A stretch of 64,000 bases of DNA from Mycobacterium stomatepiae (GCF_010731715.1 NZ_AP022587.1:5022001-5086000), one strand, 5' to 3'. Numbered from the stretch's first letter, positions 54,191-63,816 are shown. Notes: generated by a model not told the origin, from the letters alone. Numbers and translations: made by a program.

Positions 54191-55282
54191 TCACGATGCC
54201 TTCGAGGCGGCGCGTCTCCTGACGCGCGCAAGGAGCTTGCGGTGGAAGGTCACCGGCGCGGGACGCGCGTTGAGTGCGGCGCCGGTGATCATGTCGACCA
54301 CACGATCGACGTCGAGTGCAGAACGAAATGTGTTCTCGCCGTCTAGCCGGTTCTTGGTCACACTCTTGGCGAAATAGTCGATCTGCGCCGAATACTCCTC
54401 GCCGCGAAGGTAATACCAGACGTCCTCGGTGAGATCTGTGGTGTACCGGATCGTCCACCCCGGTGCGAATTCGGGGAGTGCGGCGTGTGCCTCGCGCAGA
54501 TAGATCTGACACTCCTGCCGGTCGGCGATCAGGCGGCCGTTTGTCCCCCATACCGACACCTTGGTCGACATCTTGCGGAAGCTCTCGTCACTCCAGTTCA
54601 CGCACAGCTGGCCACTTGCGCCGCCCGCGTAGTGCATCGTGCAGTACACCTCGTCGTCGACGTCGCGGGAGAAAACACTATGACGCACGACTCCGTCGAC
54701 CGAATGGGGAACGCCGACAATGAAATTCATCAAGTCGATGGCGTGGCACGCGTAATCGTAAAGGGCGCCACCGCCTTCGGCCTTCACCCCGCGCCACGTG
54801 CTCCCCTTTTCGCGCAGGACGACCGGGCCGTACGCCTCGGCGCGCACGTGGTGTACGCGCCCGAGCGCGCCCGACGCGACGATCCGTGCCGCCTCTTGGA
54901 ACGCACCGACAAAGCGGTAGTGGTACCCGACCTGAGTTACGAGTTGACTGTTCTCCGCCAGAGCCACCAAGCGTTCGCCATCCCGCACATCGAGGACGAA
55001 CGGTTTCTCACAGAACACATGCGCCCCGCTCCTGAGTGCCTTCTCGACGGTCGGCGCGTGCAGCCTCGACGGGACGGCAACGACCACCGCTTCGGGCTTG
55101 CACTCCGCCAGCATCCGATCGAAGTCGTCGTAGCACCGCAGACCGGTGTACTTGCCGAGGACATTGCGCACATAGCCGGCCGAATCACAGATGCCAACCA
55201 CGTCGAGGTCCGGATGCGGACGAAGTATCGCCAGGTGCGACAACCCCATCTTCCCCAGGCCGACTATGGCCGTCCGAATCAT
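54191..55282 (-). CDS. Gfo/Idh/MocA-family sugar oxidoreductase
   Basis: This 363-residue NAD(P)-dependent oxidoreductase has N-terminal Rossmann motif RTAIVGLGKMGLSHLAIL and the family signature CEKPFVLDV (Lys of EKP), then GGGALYDYACHAIDLMNF with the catalytic Asp/His region. The family oxidises or dehydrates sugars, e.g. nucleotide-hexose 3-dehydrogenases. Co-transcribed with the downstream AKR-like gene. Substrate unknown. Confidence 0.87.
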   Translation of the reverse strand: MIRTAIVGLGKMGLSHLAILRPHPDLDVVGICDSAGYVRNVLGKYTGLRCYDDFDRMLAECKPEAVVVAVPSRLHAPTVEKALRSGAHVFCEKPFVLDVRDGERLVALAENSQLVTQVGYHYRFVGAFQEAARIVASGALGRVHHVRAEAYGPVVLREKGSTWRGVKAEGGGALYDYACHAIDLMNFIVGVPHSVDGVVRHSVFSRDVDDEVYCTMHYAGGASGQLCVNWSDESFRKMSTKVSVWGTNGRLIADRQECQIYLREAHAALPEFAPGWTIRYTTDLTEDVWYYLRGEEYSAQIDYFAKSVTKNRLDGENTFRSALDVDRVVDMITGAALNARPAPVTFHRKLLARVRRRAASKAS

Positions 55283-55571
55283 CGTCTGCGCCTCTCAGTC
55301 ATATTTCGAGTCCCGCATTGACGATGTATGCGGCTCCGTCGTCGAGCCAGGGGTAGGAGATCAGTGGTGATGCGTTGGACTCGACGCCGATCAAGACCGC
55401 TCTGCCTGGCATCCCTGTCCTTGTACATGATCGCTGTTTTGGCGAGCCCAGCTAACAACGAGGACGCTAGCATCCGGTCGGTCGCCGCTCTCGACGATCT
55501 GATCGATCTGTTTTCCGCAACGGGCGTTAGTCTTCTCGTCTAGCAGCGCGACGCCGGAGGTGACGGGAGAC
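55283..55571. other. Intergenic region, no gene called
   Basis: These 289 bases lie between divergent genes. A 71-codon plus-strand frame (55328-55543) is Arg-rich at the start with no ribosome site, and was not accepted. The interval probably holds the two divergent promoters. Confidence 0.4.
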
Positions 55572-56027
55572 ATGGGCCGCCTGCTGCTGATCGCATCGTC
55601 CGGTGGACACATCTACGAGATGTTCTGTCTGCGGGAGTTCTGGCAGGACAAGGATCGGTATTGGGTCAGTTTCGGCACGGCCGATGCCCGCTACCTGCTG
55701 CGCGACGAGCATGAGGTCTATTGGGCGGCACATCCCACCGTTCGCAACGTGCCCAACCTGCTGCGCAATCTGGTGCTGGCCCTGCGTCTCCTGATCCGCC
55801 ACCGCCCCGCGATGATCCTGACTACCGGTTCAGGCGTGGCCGCGCCCTTCCTGTGGCTGGCGTGGTTCCTGCGGATCCCGACCGTCTTCGTCGAATCCAT
55901 CACCCGCATCACCGGCTTGTCTCTGACCGCGCGGATGGTGAAGCCCTTCGCCTCCCGATTCCTGGTGCAGTGGCCCGAATTGGTCGACCAGATTCCCCGC
56001 ACGGAATATCACGGGAGGGTGGTGTGA
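55572..56027 (+). CDS. PssD/Alg14-like glycosyltransferase subunit
   Basis: This 151-residue protein has the Alg14/EpsE-type start LLLIASSGGHIYEMFCL, RPAMILTTGSGVAAPFLWLA and an internal membrane-associated helix. The family anchors the catalytic subunit to the membrane. The stop overlaps the partner's GTG start (GTGA). A GGGAG site precedes ATG 55572. PssD/PssE pairs transfer glucuronic acid or similar in exopolysaccharide systems. Confidence 0.88.
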   Translation: MGRLLLIASSGGHIYEMFCLREFWQDKDRYWVSFGTADARYLLRDEHEVYWAAHPTVRNVPNLLRNLVLALRLLIRHRPAMILTTGSGVAAPFLWLAWFLRIPTVFVESITRITGLSLTARMVKPFASRFLVQWPELVDQIPRTEYHGRVV

Positions 56028-56563
56028 TCTTCGTGATCATGGGGATGGAGGTGCATCCCTTCGACCGGCTGGCGCACGCGGTCGACGAACTGGCCCGCAC
56101 CGGCGCGGTAGAGGACGATTTTTTCGTGCAGCTCGGCACGTGTAAGTACGAGCCGCGCTACGCCCGGTTCGAGCGCTTCCTCTCCTTCGGAGACCTCTGC
56201 GAACAGATCCGGCGCGCCTCCGTGGTCGTCACGCACGCCGGCGCCGGATCGGCGCTGTCGTGCATCGAGCAGGGCAAGCACCCGGTGATCGTTCCCCGTC
56301 GCTCGTCGCTGGGCGAGCACGTCGACGAGCACCAGCTGCCGTTCGCCGAGAAGCTGGAAGCAGGCGGACTCGCGACCGTGGCCCGAGAGATGGAGGAGCT
56401 GCCCGCGGCGATCGACGCGACGCGCTCGATGTCGGCACCGCCGGACGCGCTCGGCCGGGCCCGTGAGCTGACCGAGTGGCTAGAGACGTACTGGCAAGGG
56501 CTTGGCGCGGGGCGCAGCAAGGGTCGGCGCGGCCTTCGCGCACTCAGCCCGCGCCATCGTTGA
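56024..56563 (+). CDS. PssE/Alg13-like glycosyltransferase catalytic subunit
   Basis: This 179-residue GT28-type C-terminal domain has IFVIMGMEVHPFDRL, then VVVTHAGAGSALSCIEQGKHPVIVPR and EHVDEHQLPFAEKLE, the Alg13/MurG-type UDP-sugar site. It works as a dimer with the upstream Alg14-like subunit. GTG start, translationally coupled. Confidence 0.88.
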   Translation: MIFVIMGMEVHPFDRLAHAVDELARTGAVEDDFFVQLGTCKYEPRYARFERFLSFGDLCEQIRRASVVVTHAGAGSALSCIEQGKHPVIVPRRSSLGEHVDEHQLPFAEKLEAGGLATVAREMEELPAAIDATRSMSAPPDALGRARELTEWLETYWQGLGAGRSKGRRGLRALSPRHR

Positions 56564-56569
56564 CAGAAC

Positions 56570-57629
56570 TCAGCGCCGAGGGGCTATCACGTCGGCGATG
56601 ACGTCCAGGAAGCGCTGCGCGACGATGTCGACGGCGCAGTGCCGCGCGTAGTAACGCGCCGCCTGCGCTCCGAGCTGGGCGGCGATGGCGGGGTCGGCCA
56701 GCAGGTCGAAGGCGGCGGCGAGCCCGGCAACGTCGTCGGCACCGATGGGGTCGCAGCCCGGCGGCTGGTATTCGGGCAGCGCTCCGGCCGTCGAAACGAT
56801 CGGCATGACGCCCAGCTGCATGGAGAGCACCTGCACCCCGCTCTGGGACGCACGCCGGTAGTGGGAGACCGAACCCTTCGCGGCGGCCAGGGTCGGGATG
56901 ACGTCGGCGTAGCGGAAGCTGCCCGTGCGCCAGCGCACGTGTCCGGGGAGCGCGGCGGCGTCCAGCGGCCCGTTGCCGATCAGGACCAGATTGTCTCCGC
57001 GCCAACCGCCCCCGTCGACGTGGCGCTGCCACGCGGCGAGCACGACGTCGACGTTCTTGTAGGGGTTGAGCCGGCCGAACAGGACGAAGTCGCGACGCCC
57101 TTCGGGCCCGACGAAGGGGGGGGATCCGGGACAGGTCGACGTCGCTGGGGAGCGGCACCACGTGTACCGGCGTGCCGGCGACGTCGCGCCGGGTGGCGAC
57201 GGCACCTGCGACGTAGTCGCTGTAGGTGATGGTGGCCGCCGATCGGGCGCCCCAGCGGTCGAATACGGCACGTTCGTAGGCCGGCATCAGTTCGTCGGGA
57301 TCGTGCGGCCGGTCGTCGTGCACCACCTGAATGCGTGGGGTCCGGCCGGCCAGCACGATCCAGCGTGGGTCGCGGACGAGTTCGGCGAGCACTACGTCGG
57401 GCCGGAACGCCCGGATTTGTTGCCAGGCTTTCAGGGTCGGCAGCCATGTCGCGGCGGTCTTGAACCGCGGATCGAGCACCAACTCGTAGTCGCGGGCGGC
57501 GTCCGACTCCGGATGTTGGTCGGAGGTCACCAACAATACGTCGGCGCCTCGCCGCTGTAGTGCTTCGGCCTGCACGCGTACCGCTGGCCGCGTCCACGGC
57601 GAAAGCCACAGTACCCGAGGCGAATTCAC
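56570..57629 (-). pseudogene. Glycosyltransferase with a frameshift in a C8 tract
   Basis: A GT-B glycosyltransferase starts at GTG 57629 (VNSPRVLWLSPWTRPAV) and runs to SRIPP, then an 8-base C run (G8 on the plus strand, 57116-57123) puts it out of frame. The other frame resumes FVGPEGRRDFVLFGRLNPYKN and ends at 56570. Its C-terminal part carries the donor loop (FRYADVIPTLAAAKGSV, QSGVQVLSMQLGVMPIVST). Seven Cs would restore a ~352-residue protein. The stop of the upstream GT2-GT4 gene overlaps its start. Confidence 0.85.
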
Positions 57630-59437
57630 AATACTGCCCCGATCGCGTCGAGGTAGGAGTCGGTCATCGCTTCCACGGTATAGTGCTTTCGCATCCGCGC
57701 GTAGCCGCGTTGTCCGATCGATGACAGCGCGCCGGGGTCCGCCAGGATCCGGGCCAGCTGTTCTCGCCACCCCGACACGGATACGGGCTCGACGAGATAG
57801 CCCGCCTCGCCGAAATCCAGCATTTCCGGTACGGCGCAGATCGCCGACGCCGCAACGGGTATCGCCCGGGACATCGCCTCGAGAATCACCAGCGGGAACG
57901 CCTCGGAGCGGCTCGGAACACACAACAGATCCGCGTCGGCCAGTGCGGGCCCGGGGCCCGGCGACCATCCGCGCCAGCGCACCCGATCGCGCAATTCGGG
58001 GGGCGTGCGCGCCTGCAGCCGTTCCCGATCGGGGCCGTCGCCGAAAATCGACAGCCGCCAAGGCATATCGGCGAGCCCGCTGAGCGCCTCGACGAGCACA
58101 TGCGGGTTCTTGTGCTCGAGGATGCGCGACAGCATCACCAGGTGCACCGGTTCGCCATCGGCCCGGATCCGCCTGCGTGGTTCACCCGGTGCGACCACGC
58201 CGTTGGGTGCGATGAACCGCCGCCCAGAAAGCCGATGCTGCGCGGCCAGTATGTGCCAATGACGTTGTGCCAGAACGATAATGCCGTCGGCGCGGCGGAT
58301 GGCCGCGGTCAGTGGCCGTGAGTAGATGGGCCGGTCCTCCTCGGGAGGAACGTGCGGCGCGACCAACCAGCGCCGACGGGGTGAGGCCGCCCGCCACAAC
58401 GTGGCGAATCCCGTCTCGGTGTTGGTGTCGCCGGAGATCAGCACCGCCGGACCCTTCGCAATATCGACGGCCGTCGCCCACCAAGGCTGGCGCACCACCC
58501 GGACGGACGGTGGAATCTCGGAGATCAACGGGCCGAACCGCTGCATGCAGACGATCGTGACCGAGTAGCCGCGGCGATCCAATTCCGCTGCCAGCAAAGC
58601 CGTTTGCCGTTCGGCCCCGCCGTAGACCAGCCGGTTGGTGGTGATCACGATCGCCGGCAGCTCGGTGTGCCCGCGCTTCGGCCGCCGCAATCGCTGCAAC
58701 AGCGCAGTGCCGGCCAGATATGCGTCCGCGTGGTGAACTCCGTGTCGATGCTCGATGAGCAGCGCGGTGTTGGCACGCACCAGGTCGCGAGTGCGTTCGA
58801 TGCCCGCTGCGGCAGCGGGAGTGACGCGATCGAAGCCGAACTCGTCGGCCGGCAGGACGCGCCAGCCCGCCGCGTGAGCACGGGCCTGCCAATCGGCCGC
58901 CTCACCGTAACCGAAGAACTCTTCGTCGAGGCCGCCGATGCTGTTCCAGGCCGCCCGGTTGATTGCCAGGCAGTCGATACCCAAATACCTTTTGACGCTT
59001 CGTGATTCGCAGGGCGCGGGCGCGTCGTCGTCACGTATCTTCGGCGACACCGCCGCCACCAAAGGCTGGCTAAGCAGCTCTTTGGTGCGGATCAACGGCC
59101 CCAGTAGACGGGTGCCGGAAGTGAGCAACAGCAGGTCGGTGTCGGCCGGCGCGTGCTCGGCCAGTGTGTTGAAGGCGGTGGCAAGGCCAACGTTGGCCGG
59201 GCCCGTCACCCAGTGCACCGCCGGGTAGCGCGCCGCCAGTTCCTCTCCGCCGTTGTCGTTGTCGTAGACGTAGACCGGTAGCTCGGGTAGCTGCTCGGCG
59301 ACGCTGCCGAGGCAGGCATCGAGCGTGTGGTGACCGGTATTGGCCACGATCATCACCGCAAGGGACCGCGTGGACGGCAGGGCGGCGGAGGTGTCGGCCG
59401 GGGGCTTGAGGTATGCCCGCTCCGCTTTACGGCTCAT
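57626..59437 (-). CDS. Two-domain glycosyltransferase (GT2-like + GT4)
   Basis: This 603-residue fusion has an N-terminal GT2-like domain (VIVANTGHHTLDACLGSVAEQ; GPANVGLATAFN; GLDEEFFGYGEAADWQARAHAAG) up to about residue 250, then a GT4-type GT-B domain (NRLVYGGAERQTALLAAEL; LSRILEHKNPHVLVEALSGL; PSRSEAFPLVILEAMSRAIPVAAS). It may add two successive sugars. In the GT2-like part the usual DxD metal motif is replaced by DTDLLLLTSG, so that half may be inactive. Confidence 0.85.
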   Translation of the reverse strand: MSRKAERAYLKPPADTSAALPSTRSLAVMIVANTGHHTLDACLGSVAEQLPELPVYVYDNDNGGEELAARYPAVHWVTGPANVGLATAFNTLAEHAPADTDLLLLTSGTRLLGPLIRTKELLSQPLVAAVSPKIRDDDAPAPCESRSVKRYLGIDCLAINRAAWNSIGGLDEEFFGYGEAADWQARAHAAGWRVLPADEFGFDRVTPAAAAGIERTRDLVRANTALLIEHRHGVHHADAYLAGTALLQRLRRPKRGHTELPAIVITTNRLVYGGAERQTALLAAELDRRGYSVTIVCMQRFGPLISEIPPSVRVVRQPWWATAVDIAKGPAVLISGDTNTETGFATLWRAASPRRRWLVAPHVPPEEDRPIYSRPLTAAIRRADGIIVLAQRHWHILAAQHRLSGRRFIAPNGVVAPGEPRRRIRADGEPVHLVMLSRILEHKNPHVLVEALSGLADMPWRLSIFGDGPDRERLQARTPPELRDRVRWRGWSPGPGPALADADLLCVPSRSEAFPLVILEAMSRAIPVAASAICAVPEMLDFGEAGYLVEPVSVSGWREQLARILADPGALSSIGQRGYARMRKHYTVEAMTDSYLDAIGAVL

Positions 59438-59517
59438 CTCTTTCGCCGCTCCAAACGCGAGGAGGCTACCGGCGGCCAGGTGAGCGGGCCCGCGGCCGCC
59501 GCGATGAAGACCACCAG

Positions 59518-60072
59518 CTAGTCCCCCGTGTGTGAGCGACGGTCGTTGACGATCCGGGCCGGGTATCCAGCTACGTCGACGTCGTCGGGCACCGGTTTGG
59601 TGACAACGGCGCCGGGGCGGATGCTGACGCGGTTACCGACGTCGGCACCCAACACCAAGGCCATGGGCGAGATGAACAGGTCGTCGCCGACGGTCGGGTA
59701 GTGGCCGGGACGCCCTTCCCCGATCGTCACTCCGTGATGAATCCGGCAATTCGCGCCGACGCGGGCTTTGTAGTGCACGACCACCAAGCCGGCGTGAGCG
59801 ATCGACAGACCCGGACCAAAGACATTGCGAGGAATGTCGAATCCGAGCCTTTCACCCAAAAGCTTGGTGCGCAGCCTCAGATAGGCAGCGATGACGTGCC
59901 CGGCCGGCGTCCGGGCCGTGTTGGTCCAATATTCGGATTTGCGAAGCAGGCGCTGAAAATAAGCCGGGCGTTCCAAGATCCGGTGGCGCAGTTGCCAACG
60001 TTGCAGGCCGTAGGCTTTCAAGTCCGCCGCCAAGTACGCACGCAGGTCCTCGCGAGTCCTGATCACCGGCAC
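59518..60072 (-). CDS. Serine-acetyltransferase-like left-handed beta-helix acetyltransferase
   Basis: This 184-residue protein has an N-terminal helical part and a hexapeptide-repeat beta helix (IAHAGLVVVHYKARVGANCRIHHGVTIGE ... VGDDLFISPMALVLGADVGNRVSIRPGAVV). It resembles CysE-type and colanic-acid/EPS acetyltransferases. In this locus it probably O-acetylates the polysaccharide; true serine acetyltransferase activity is less likely. Confidence 0.83.
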   Translation of the reverse strand: MPVIRTREDLRAYLAADLKAYGLQRWQLRHRILERPAYFQRLLRKSEYWTNTARTPAGHVIAAYLRLRTKLLGERLGFDIPRNVFGPGLSIAHAGLVVVHYKARVGANCRIHHGVTIGEGRPGHYPTVGDDLFISPMALVLGADVGNRVSIRPGAVVTKPVPDDVDVAGYPARIVNDRRSHTGD

Positions 60073-60124
60073 ACCGTGCTTTCATCGCCCGGCGAATTGA
60101 GGTATGCGGAATCCCCGTGACGTG

Positions 60125-61588
60125 TCATGTCGTCAGTTGATTCTCGCGCAACGACGCCAATGCCGACCACTTCAGCGGCCCGACCGCCGCGCTGGTGGCG
60201 AGGTAAACAGTAGCGGCAGCCACTAGGATGAAAACCACGTGATAGCCCGAGAGTAGCAGTGTCACAACGACACTCGCTGCCGTCGGCACCAGCAACCGCA
60301 GCAAGAACAGCACCGGTGAAGAGTAACCGCACTTGCGGCGCAGCCACCAGCTGGAAATCGCCATGTTGAACAACTCCGTGCACACCAGAGCGACGGCGGG
60401 TCCGACGGCACCGAATCGTCCGGCCAGCAGGAGATTGAGGGTGATGTTGAGTGCGAGAGTGGCGACCGTCAACCACAGCAAGACCTGCTGATAGTGGGCG
60501 GCGACCAAGCCCTGGCCAAGGGTGCCGCCCACGAATCGCAGGGCCGCCGCGATGAACAGCAACGCCAGCGTCGGCGTCCCGCGCTCGACGAACGCCTTAT
60601 CGCCGAAGAGTTCGATCAATGGTCCGGCCAGCAACGCGCCGACAACCGCGACGGGGACTGCCACGAAGCACATCAGCTCGACGCTGCGGCGCAAAAAGCG
60701 GGCGAAGGCGGCGACGTCACGCGAAAACAGCTCGGTGGCCGTCGATAGCGTCGACTTGAGGAATACCAGTGACACCACGATGGTGTTGAAGGCGATCGTA
60801 AAGGCCAGGCCATAGACGCCCACCTCGGAGTGGCTACTGAGCAGGGACAGGATCACGCCGTCGGCGCGGCAGTACAGGTACCCGACCACCAAGAATCCAG
60901 CGAGCGGCAGGCTTTCCCGCAACAGGTCGGCGGCCTCGCGGGGCGCGAAGATCGGGCGCACCGAGATGTGGCGCATCGCCGCCGAACCCTGAATCAGCAG
61001 TTGCACGGCGGGTGGGATGAGTTGTGCAACAGCGAACCACACGACGTCGGATCGCTGCGCGACCAGGAAGGTGACCATGCCCAGCGCGCCGAGCCGGCCG
61101 AGGACGTCGGAGATGGCCACCGCCGAAAACCGCACGGTGGCAAGGAGCACCGGCTCGAATCGTGTCACCATCGTCTGCATCAGCAGTGCCCCGGACAACA
61201 CGACGAGCATCACCTGCACGTCGGAGTCGTGATAGATCAGCAGGCCCGACCCGGCCGCCAGCAGTGCCAGCGGAACGCAGTAGACCAGGGCCATACCGCT
61301 GTTGACGCGGACCAGGCGCTCGAGATCACCGTGGCCGGAGGTCACCCGGCGCACGATCACGGTGGCGATCCCAAGATCGGCCAGGCTGGTCCACATCGCG
61401 ATGAAGAGCATCGCGATGGAGAGCAGGCCGTAGCGCCCGGGTCCCAGGTAGCGGGCGGTCATCGCCACCGACGCCACCGAGGCGATCATCCCCAGCGCTC
61501 GGCAGATCAGCTGGATGGAGAACGCGTGAGCCATCCGCCGCAGCGGCACTGACGGTACGACCGCACCTGGTGCCGTCGGCTCGGTCAT
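60125..61588 (-). CDS. Wzx-type polysaccharide flippase
   Basis: This 487-residue MOP-superfamily protein has about 12-14 TMs. The N-terminus (LICRALGMIASVASVAMTARYLGPGRYGLLSIAMLF) is typical of Wzx/RfbX. It flips undecaprenyl-diphosphate-linked repeat units to the outside for Wzy polymerisation. It ends shortly after the phosphoglycosyltransferase gene's start region, in the same operon orientation. Confidence 0.9.
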   Translation of the reverse strand: MTEPTAPGAVVPSVPLRRMAHAFSIQLICRALGMIASVASVAMTARYLGPGRYGLLSIAMLFIAMWTSLADLGIATVIVRRVTSGHGDLERLVRVNSGMALVYCVPLALLAAGSGLLIYHDSDVQVMLVVLSGALLMQTMVTRFEPVLLATVRFSAVAISDVLGRLGALGMVTFLVAQRSDVVWFAVAQLIPPAVQLLIQGSAAMRHISVRPIFAPREAADLLRESLPLAGFLVVGYLYCRADGVILSLLSSHSEVGVYGLAFTIAFNTIVVSLVFLKSTLSTATELFSRDVAAFARFLRRSVELMCFVAVPVAVVGALLAGPLIELFGDKAFVERGTPTLALLFIAAALRFVGGTLGQGLVAAHYQQVLLWLTVATLALNITLNLLLAGRFGAVGPAVALVCTELFNMAISSWWLRRKCGYSSPVLFLLRLLVPTAASVVVTLLLSGYHVVFILVAAATVYLATSAAVGPLKWSALASLRENQLTT

Positions 61589-61594
61589 GACTCC

Positions 61595-63184
61595 CTAGTA
61601 TGCGCCGTGGCTGGTGAGAACGGCCTTCACGGTCTTGGCGATAATCATCAGGTCGCCCGCCATCGACCAGTTGTCGACATAGGACAGATCCAGCCGGACC
61701 GACTGCTCCCAGGAAAGATTCGAGCGGCCGCTCACCTGCCACAGGCCGCTGACGCCCGGCTTGACCAGCAGCCGGCGTGCGACGTCGCCGTCGTAGTTCT
61801 CGACTTCCCGGCGTAGCGGCGGCCGCGGCCCGACGACGCTCATGTCGCCCTTGATCACGTTGATGAACTGCGGCAGCTCGTCGATGCTGAATCGGCGCAG
61901 TATCCGGCCGACGGGCGTGACCCGGGGGTCGTTGCGCATCTTGAACAACATGCCGCCGGCGCTCTCGTTATGCGCCAGCAGGTGGTCGATCTGCTTGTCG
62001 GCACCGTCGGTCATGGTGCGAAACTTCGGCATGGTGAAGGGGTTTCCGTCCATGCCGATGCGCTCGGACGGGTAGAAGACGGGGCCCCGGCTGGTCAGCT
62101 TGACGGCGATCGCCGCGATGATCAACAGTGGCGCGGTCGCGATCAGGGCGGCCAGGGAGAAGCAGAAGTCGAAGGCCTGCTTCTGAAAGCGCTGTGTCCC
62201 TTCGTATTGCGGCTTCTCGACGTGGAGCAGGGGCAAGCCGGCGGTGAGCTGCAGGGTCAGTCTCGCCTCGGCGACGTCCATCACGCCGGGGGAGACCACC
62301 AGGTCGACGTCCTTGGTCTCCAACTGCCACATCAGCTCTCGGATGCCGCGCACACCGAAGTGCTCGGTCCGGGTGACCGCCACGGTGTCGGCGCCGCAGC
62401 CGTCGATGGCTGCCACGGCATGGCTTTCGTCGCCCAGGATCGGGACCTCGCGGCCGTCGACCACCAGCGTGTTGCCGCGCGACGGGCCGTATCCGGGAAT
62501 GCAGACCCCGACCACGATGCAGCCCGCCCGGGGATTGCGGGCCAGCTCGTGGGCGAGGTGTGCGACCGCCTGCCGGTCACCGACCGCCAGCACCTTGGTC
62601 TGGCACTGGCCGCGAGCACGCAGGCTGCCGAGGTGCTGGCGCCACAGGCTGCGGCTGGCCAGCAATCCGAGGGTGCCGGCGGGCAGGGCGATCGCCAGGT
62701 ACCCGCGGGCCAGGTCGACCTTGGCGAGCAGGGTGACCATCGCGATGATGCCGAAGGTCCAAAAGGACGCGCTGCCGATGCGGCGGTACTCGTCGATGCC
62801 GGCTCCGATAATGCGCGGTGACCTCGTCTGGAATACCGCGAGCGCCGACAGCCACAGCGCCGCGAACAGGATCGAGAACAGCGTCATGACCGGGCCCGAG
62901 TGGCCCGAGGTGCGGGCGGGGGATTCCCCGAACCGGACGTATTGCGCGAGCATGACCGATCCGAAGACGATCACCGAGTCGGTGATGCGCAGTCGCTGCG
63001 AATACTGGAATTGCCAGCGCCGCACGGCATTACCGCGGGGTGCCGCCACCGACCGGATGGCCAATGCCGAACCAGGAAGTCGACCACCCGGCAACGAGAT
63101 CATCCCTGCTGGCTTTCGCTTATGCGGTGGCTGATTGGGGCGGAACGCCGTCGCGGACGGTGCCGGAGCCATTGGCATGATCAT
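61595..63184 (-). CDS. Polyprenyl-phosphate sugar-1-phosphate transferase (initiating PGT)
   Basis: This 529-residue polytopic PGT of the WbaP/WcaJ group has about five N-terminal TMs (about 65-180), a CoA-binding-like domain (about 190-310), then the catalytic domain FDFCFSLAALIATAPLLI, PKFRTM, DELPQFINVIKGDMSVVGPRP and SGLWQVSGRSNLSWEQ. It starts polysaccharide synthesis by moving a hexose-1-phosphate onto decaprenyl phosphate. The first residues (MIMPMAPAP) are of uncertain start. Confidence 0.92.
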   Translation of the reverse strand: MIMPMAPAPSATAFRPNQPPHKRKPAGMISLPGGRLPGSALAIRSVAAPRGNAVRRWQFQYSQRLRITDSVIVFGSVMLAQYVRFGESPARTSGHSGPVMTLFSILFAALWLSALAVFQTRSPRIIGAGIDEYRRIGSASFWTFGIIAMVTLLAKVDLARGYLAIALPAGTLGLLASRSLWRQHLGSLRARGQCQTKVLAVGDRQAVAHLAHELARNPRAGCIVVGVCIPGYGPSRGNTLVVDGREVPILGDESHAVAAIDGCGADTVAVTRTEHFGVRGIRELMWQLETKDVDLVVSPGVMDVAEARLTLQLTAGLPLLHVEKPQYEGTQRFQKQAFDFCFSLAALIATAPLLIIAAIAVKLTSRGPVFYPSERIGMDGNPFTMPKFRTMTDGADKQIDHLLAHNESAGGMLFKMRNDPRVTPVGRILRRFSIDELPQFINVIKGDMSVVGPRPPLRREVENYDGDVARRLLVKPGVSGLWQVSGRSNLSWEQSVRLDLSYVDNWSMAGDLMIIAKTVKAVLTSHGAY

Positions 63185-63252
63185 CGCGCGGCGTCCTTAT
63201 ATCGCACATGATGGGTAGGTCACCTGAAGAACCGGCGCGGTGGCGGCGCCCC

Positions 63253-63816
63253 TCAGCATGAGGCTGCGCTCACAATCGGCGTGGGTCGCGGCGCATATGC
63301 GGGCCAGCTCGCGTCCTCCTCGGAGATCACGGTGACTGGCAGTGGCCATTCGATTCCGAATTCCGCGTCGTCCCAGCGCAATCCCCGCTCGTCGGCCAGC
63401 TCGCGGTGGCTGCTGATCTGGTAGTTGACCTCGGTGTTGGCGGTCAGGGTCTGAAAGCCGTACGCGATGTAGGGCGGCAGGAACAGCGCCCGGTGATTGT
63501 CGGCGTTGAGCTCGACCATCATGTGGTCGCCGAAAGTCTGTGCCTCGGGCCGGATGTCGACGACGGCGGCGGCAATCGCACCTCGAGTGCAGCGCACCAA
63601 CCTGGATTCGGTGTGTGGCGGCACCTGAAAGTGCAGCCCCCGCACGGTACCCCGGGTGTAGTTGAAGAACACGTCGGTCTGGGTGACCTTGAAAGTCAGG
63701 CCGTAACGCTCGAATTCGCCTGCGGAGAACGAACGTGACGAGAAGCCGCGGTGGTCCCGTTGCGGTTCGAGGTCGACGATCGTCACGCCGGCGACCTTTG
63801 TTGGCGTGTACTTCAC
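63253..63816 (-). CDS. RmlC-like dTDP-sugar 3,5-epimerase
   Basis: This 187-residue cupin has catalytic His62 in GTVRGLHFQVPP, RLVRCTRGAIAAAVVDIRP, and the YGF segment (LPPYIAYGFQTL). It would epimerise C3 and/or C5 of a dTDP-4-keto-6-deoxyhexose, giving a rhamnose- or talose-type sugar for the polysaccharide. It is not accompanied here by rmlA, B or D. Whether it is the housekeeping RmlC or a specialised paralogue cannot be told. Confidence 0.85.
   Translation of the reverse strand: MKYTPTKVAGVTIVDLEPQRDHRGFSSRSFSAGEFERYGLTFKVTQTDVFFNYTRGTVRGLHFQVPPHTESRLVRCTRGAIAAAVVDIRPEAQTFGDHMMVELNADNHRALFLPPYIAYGFQTLTANTEVNYQISSHRELADERGLRWDDAEFGIEWPLPVTVISEEDASWPAYAPRPTPIVSAASC

Noticed and set aside
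55328..55543. 71-codon open frame between divergent genes
   Set aside because: Arg-rich start, no ribosome site, no family; more likely non-coding.
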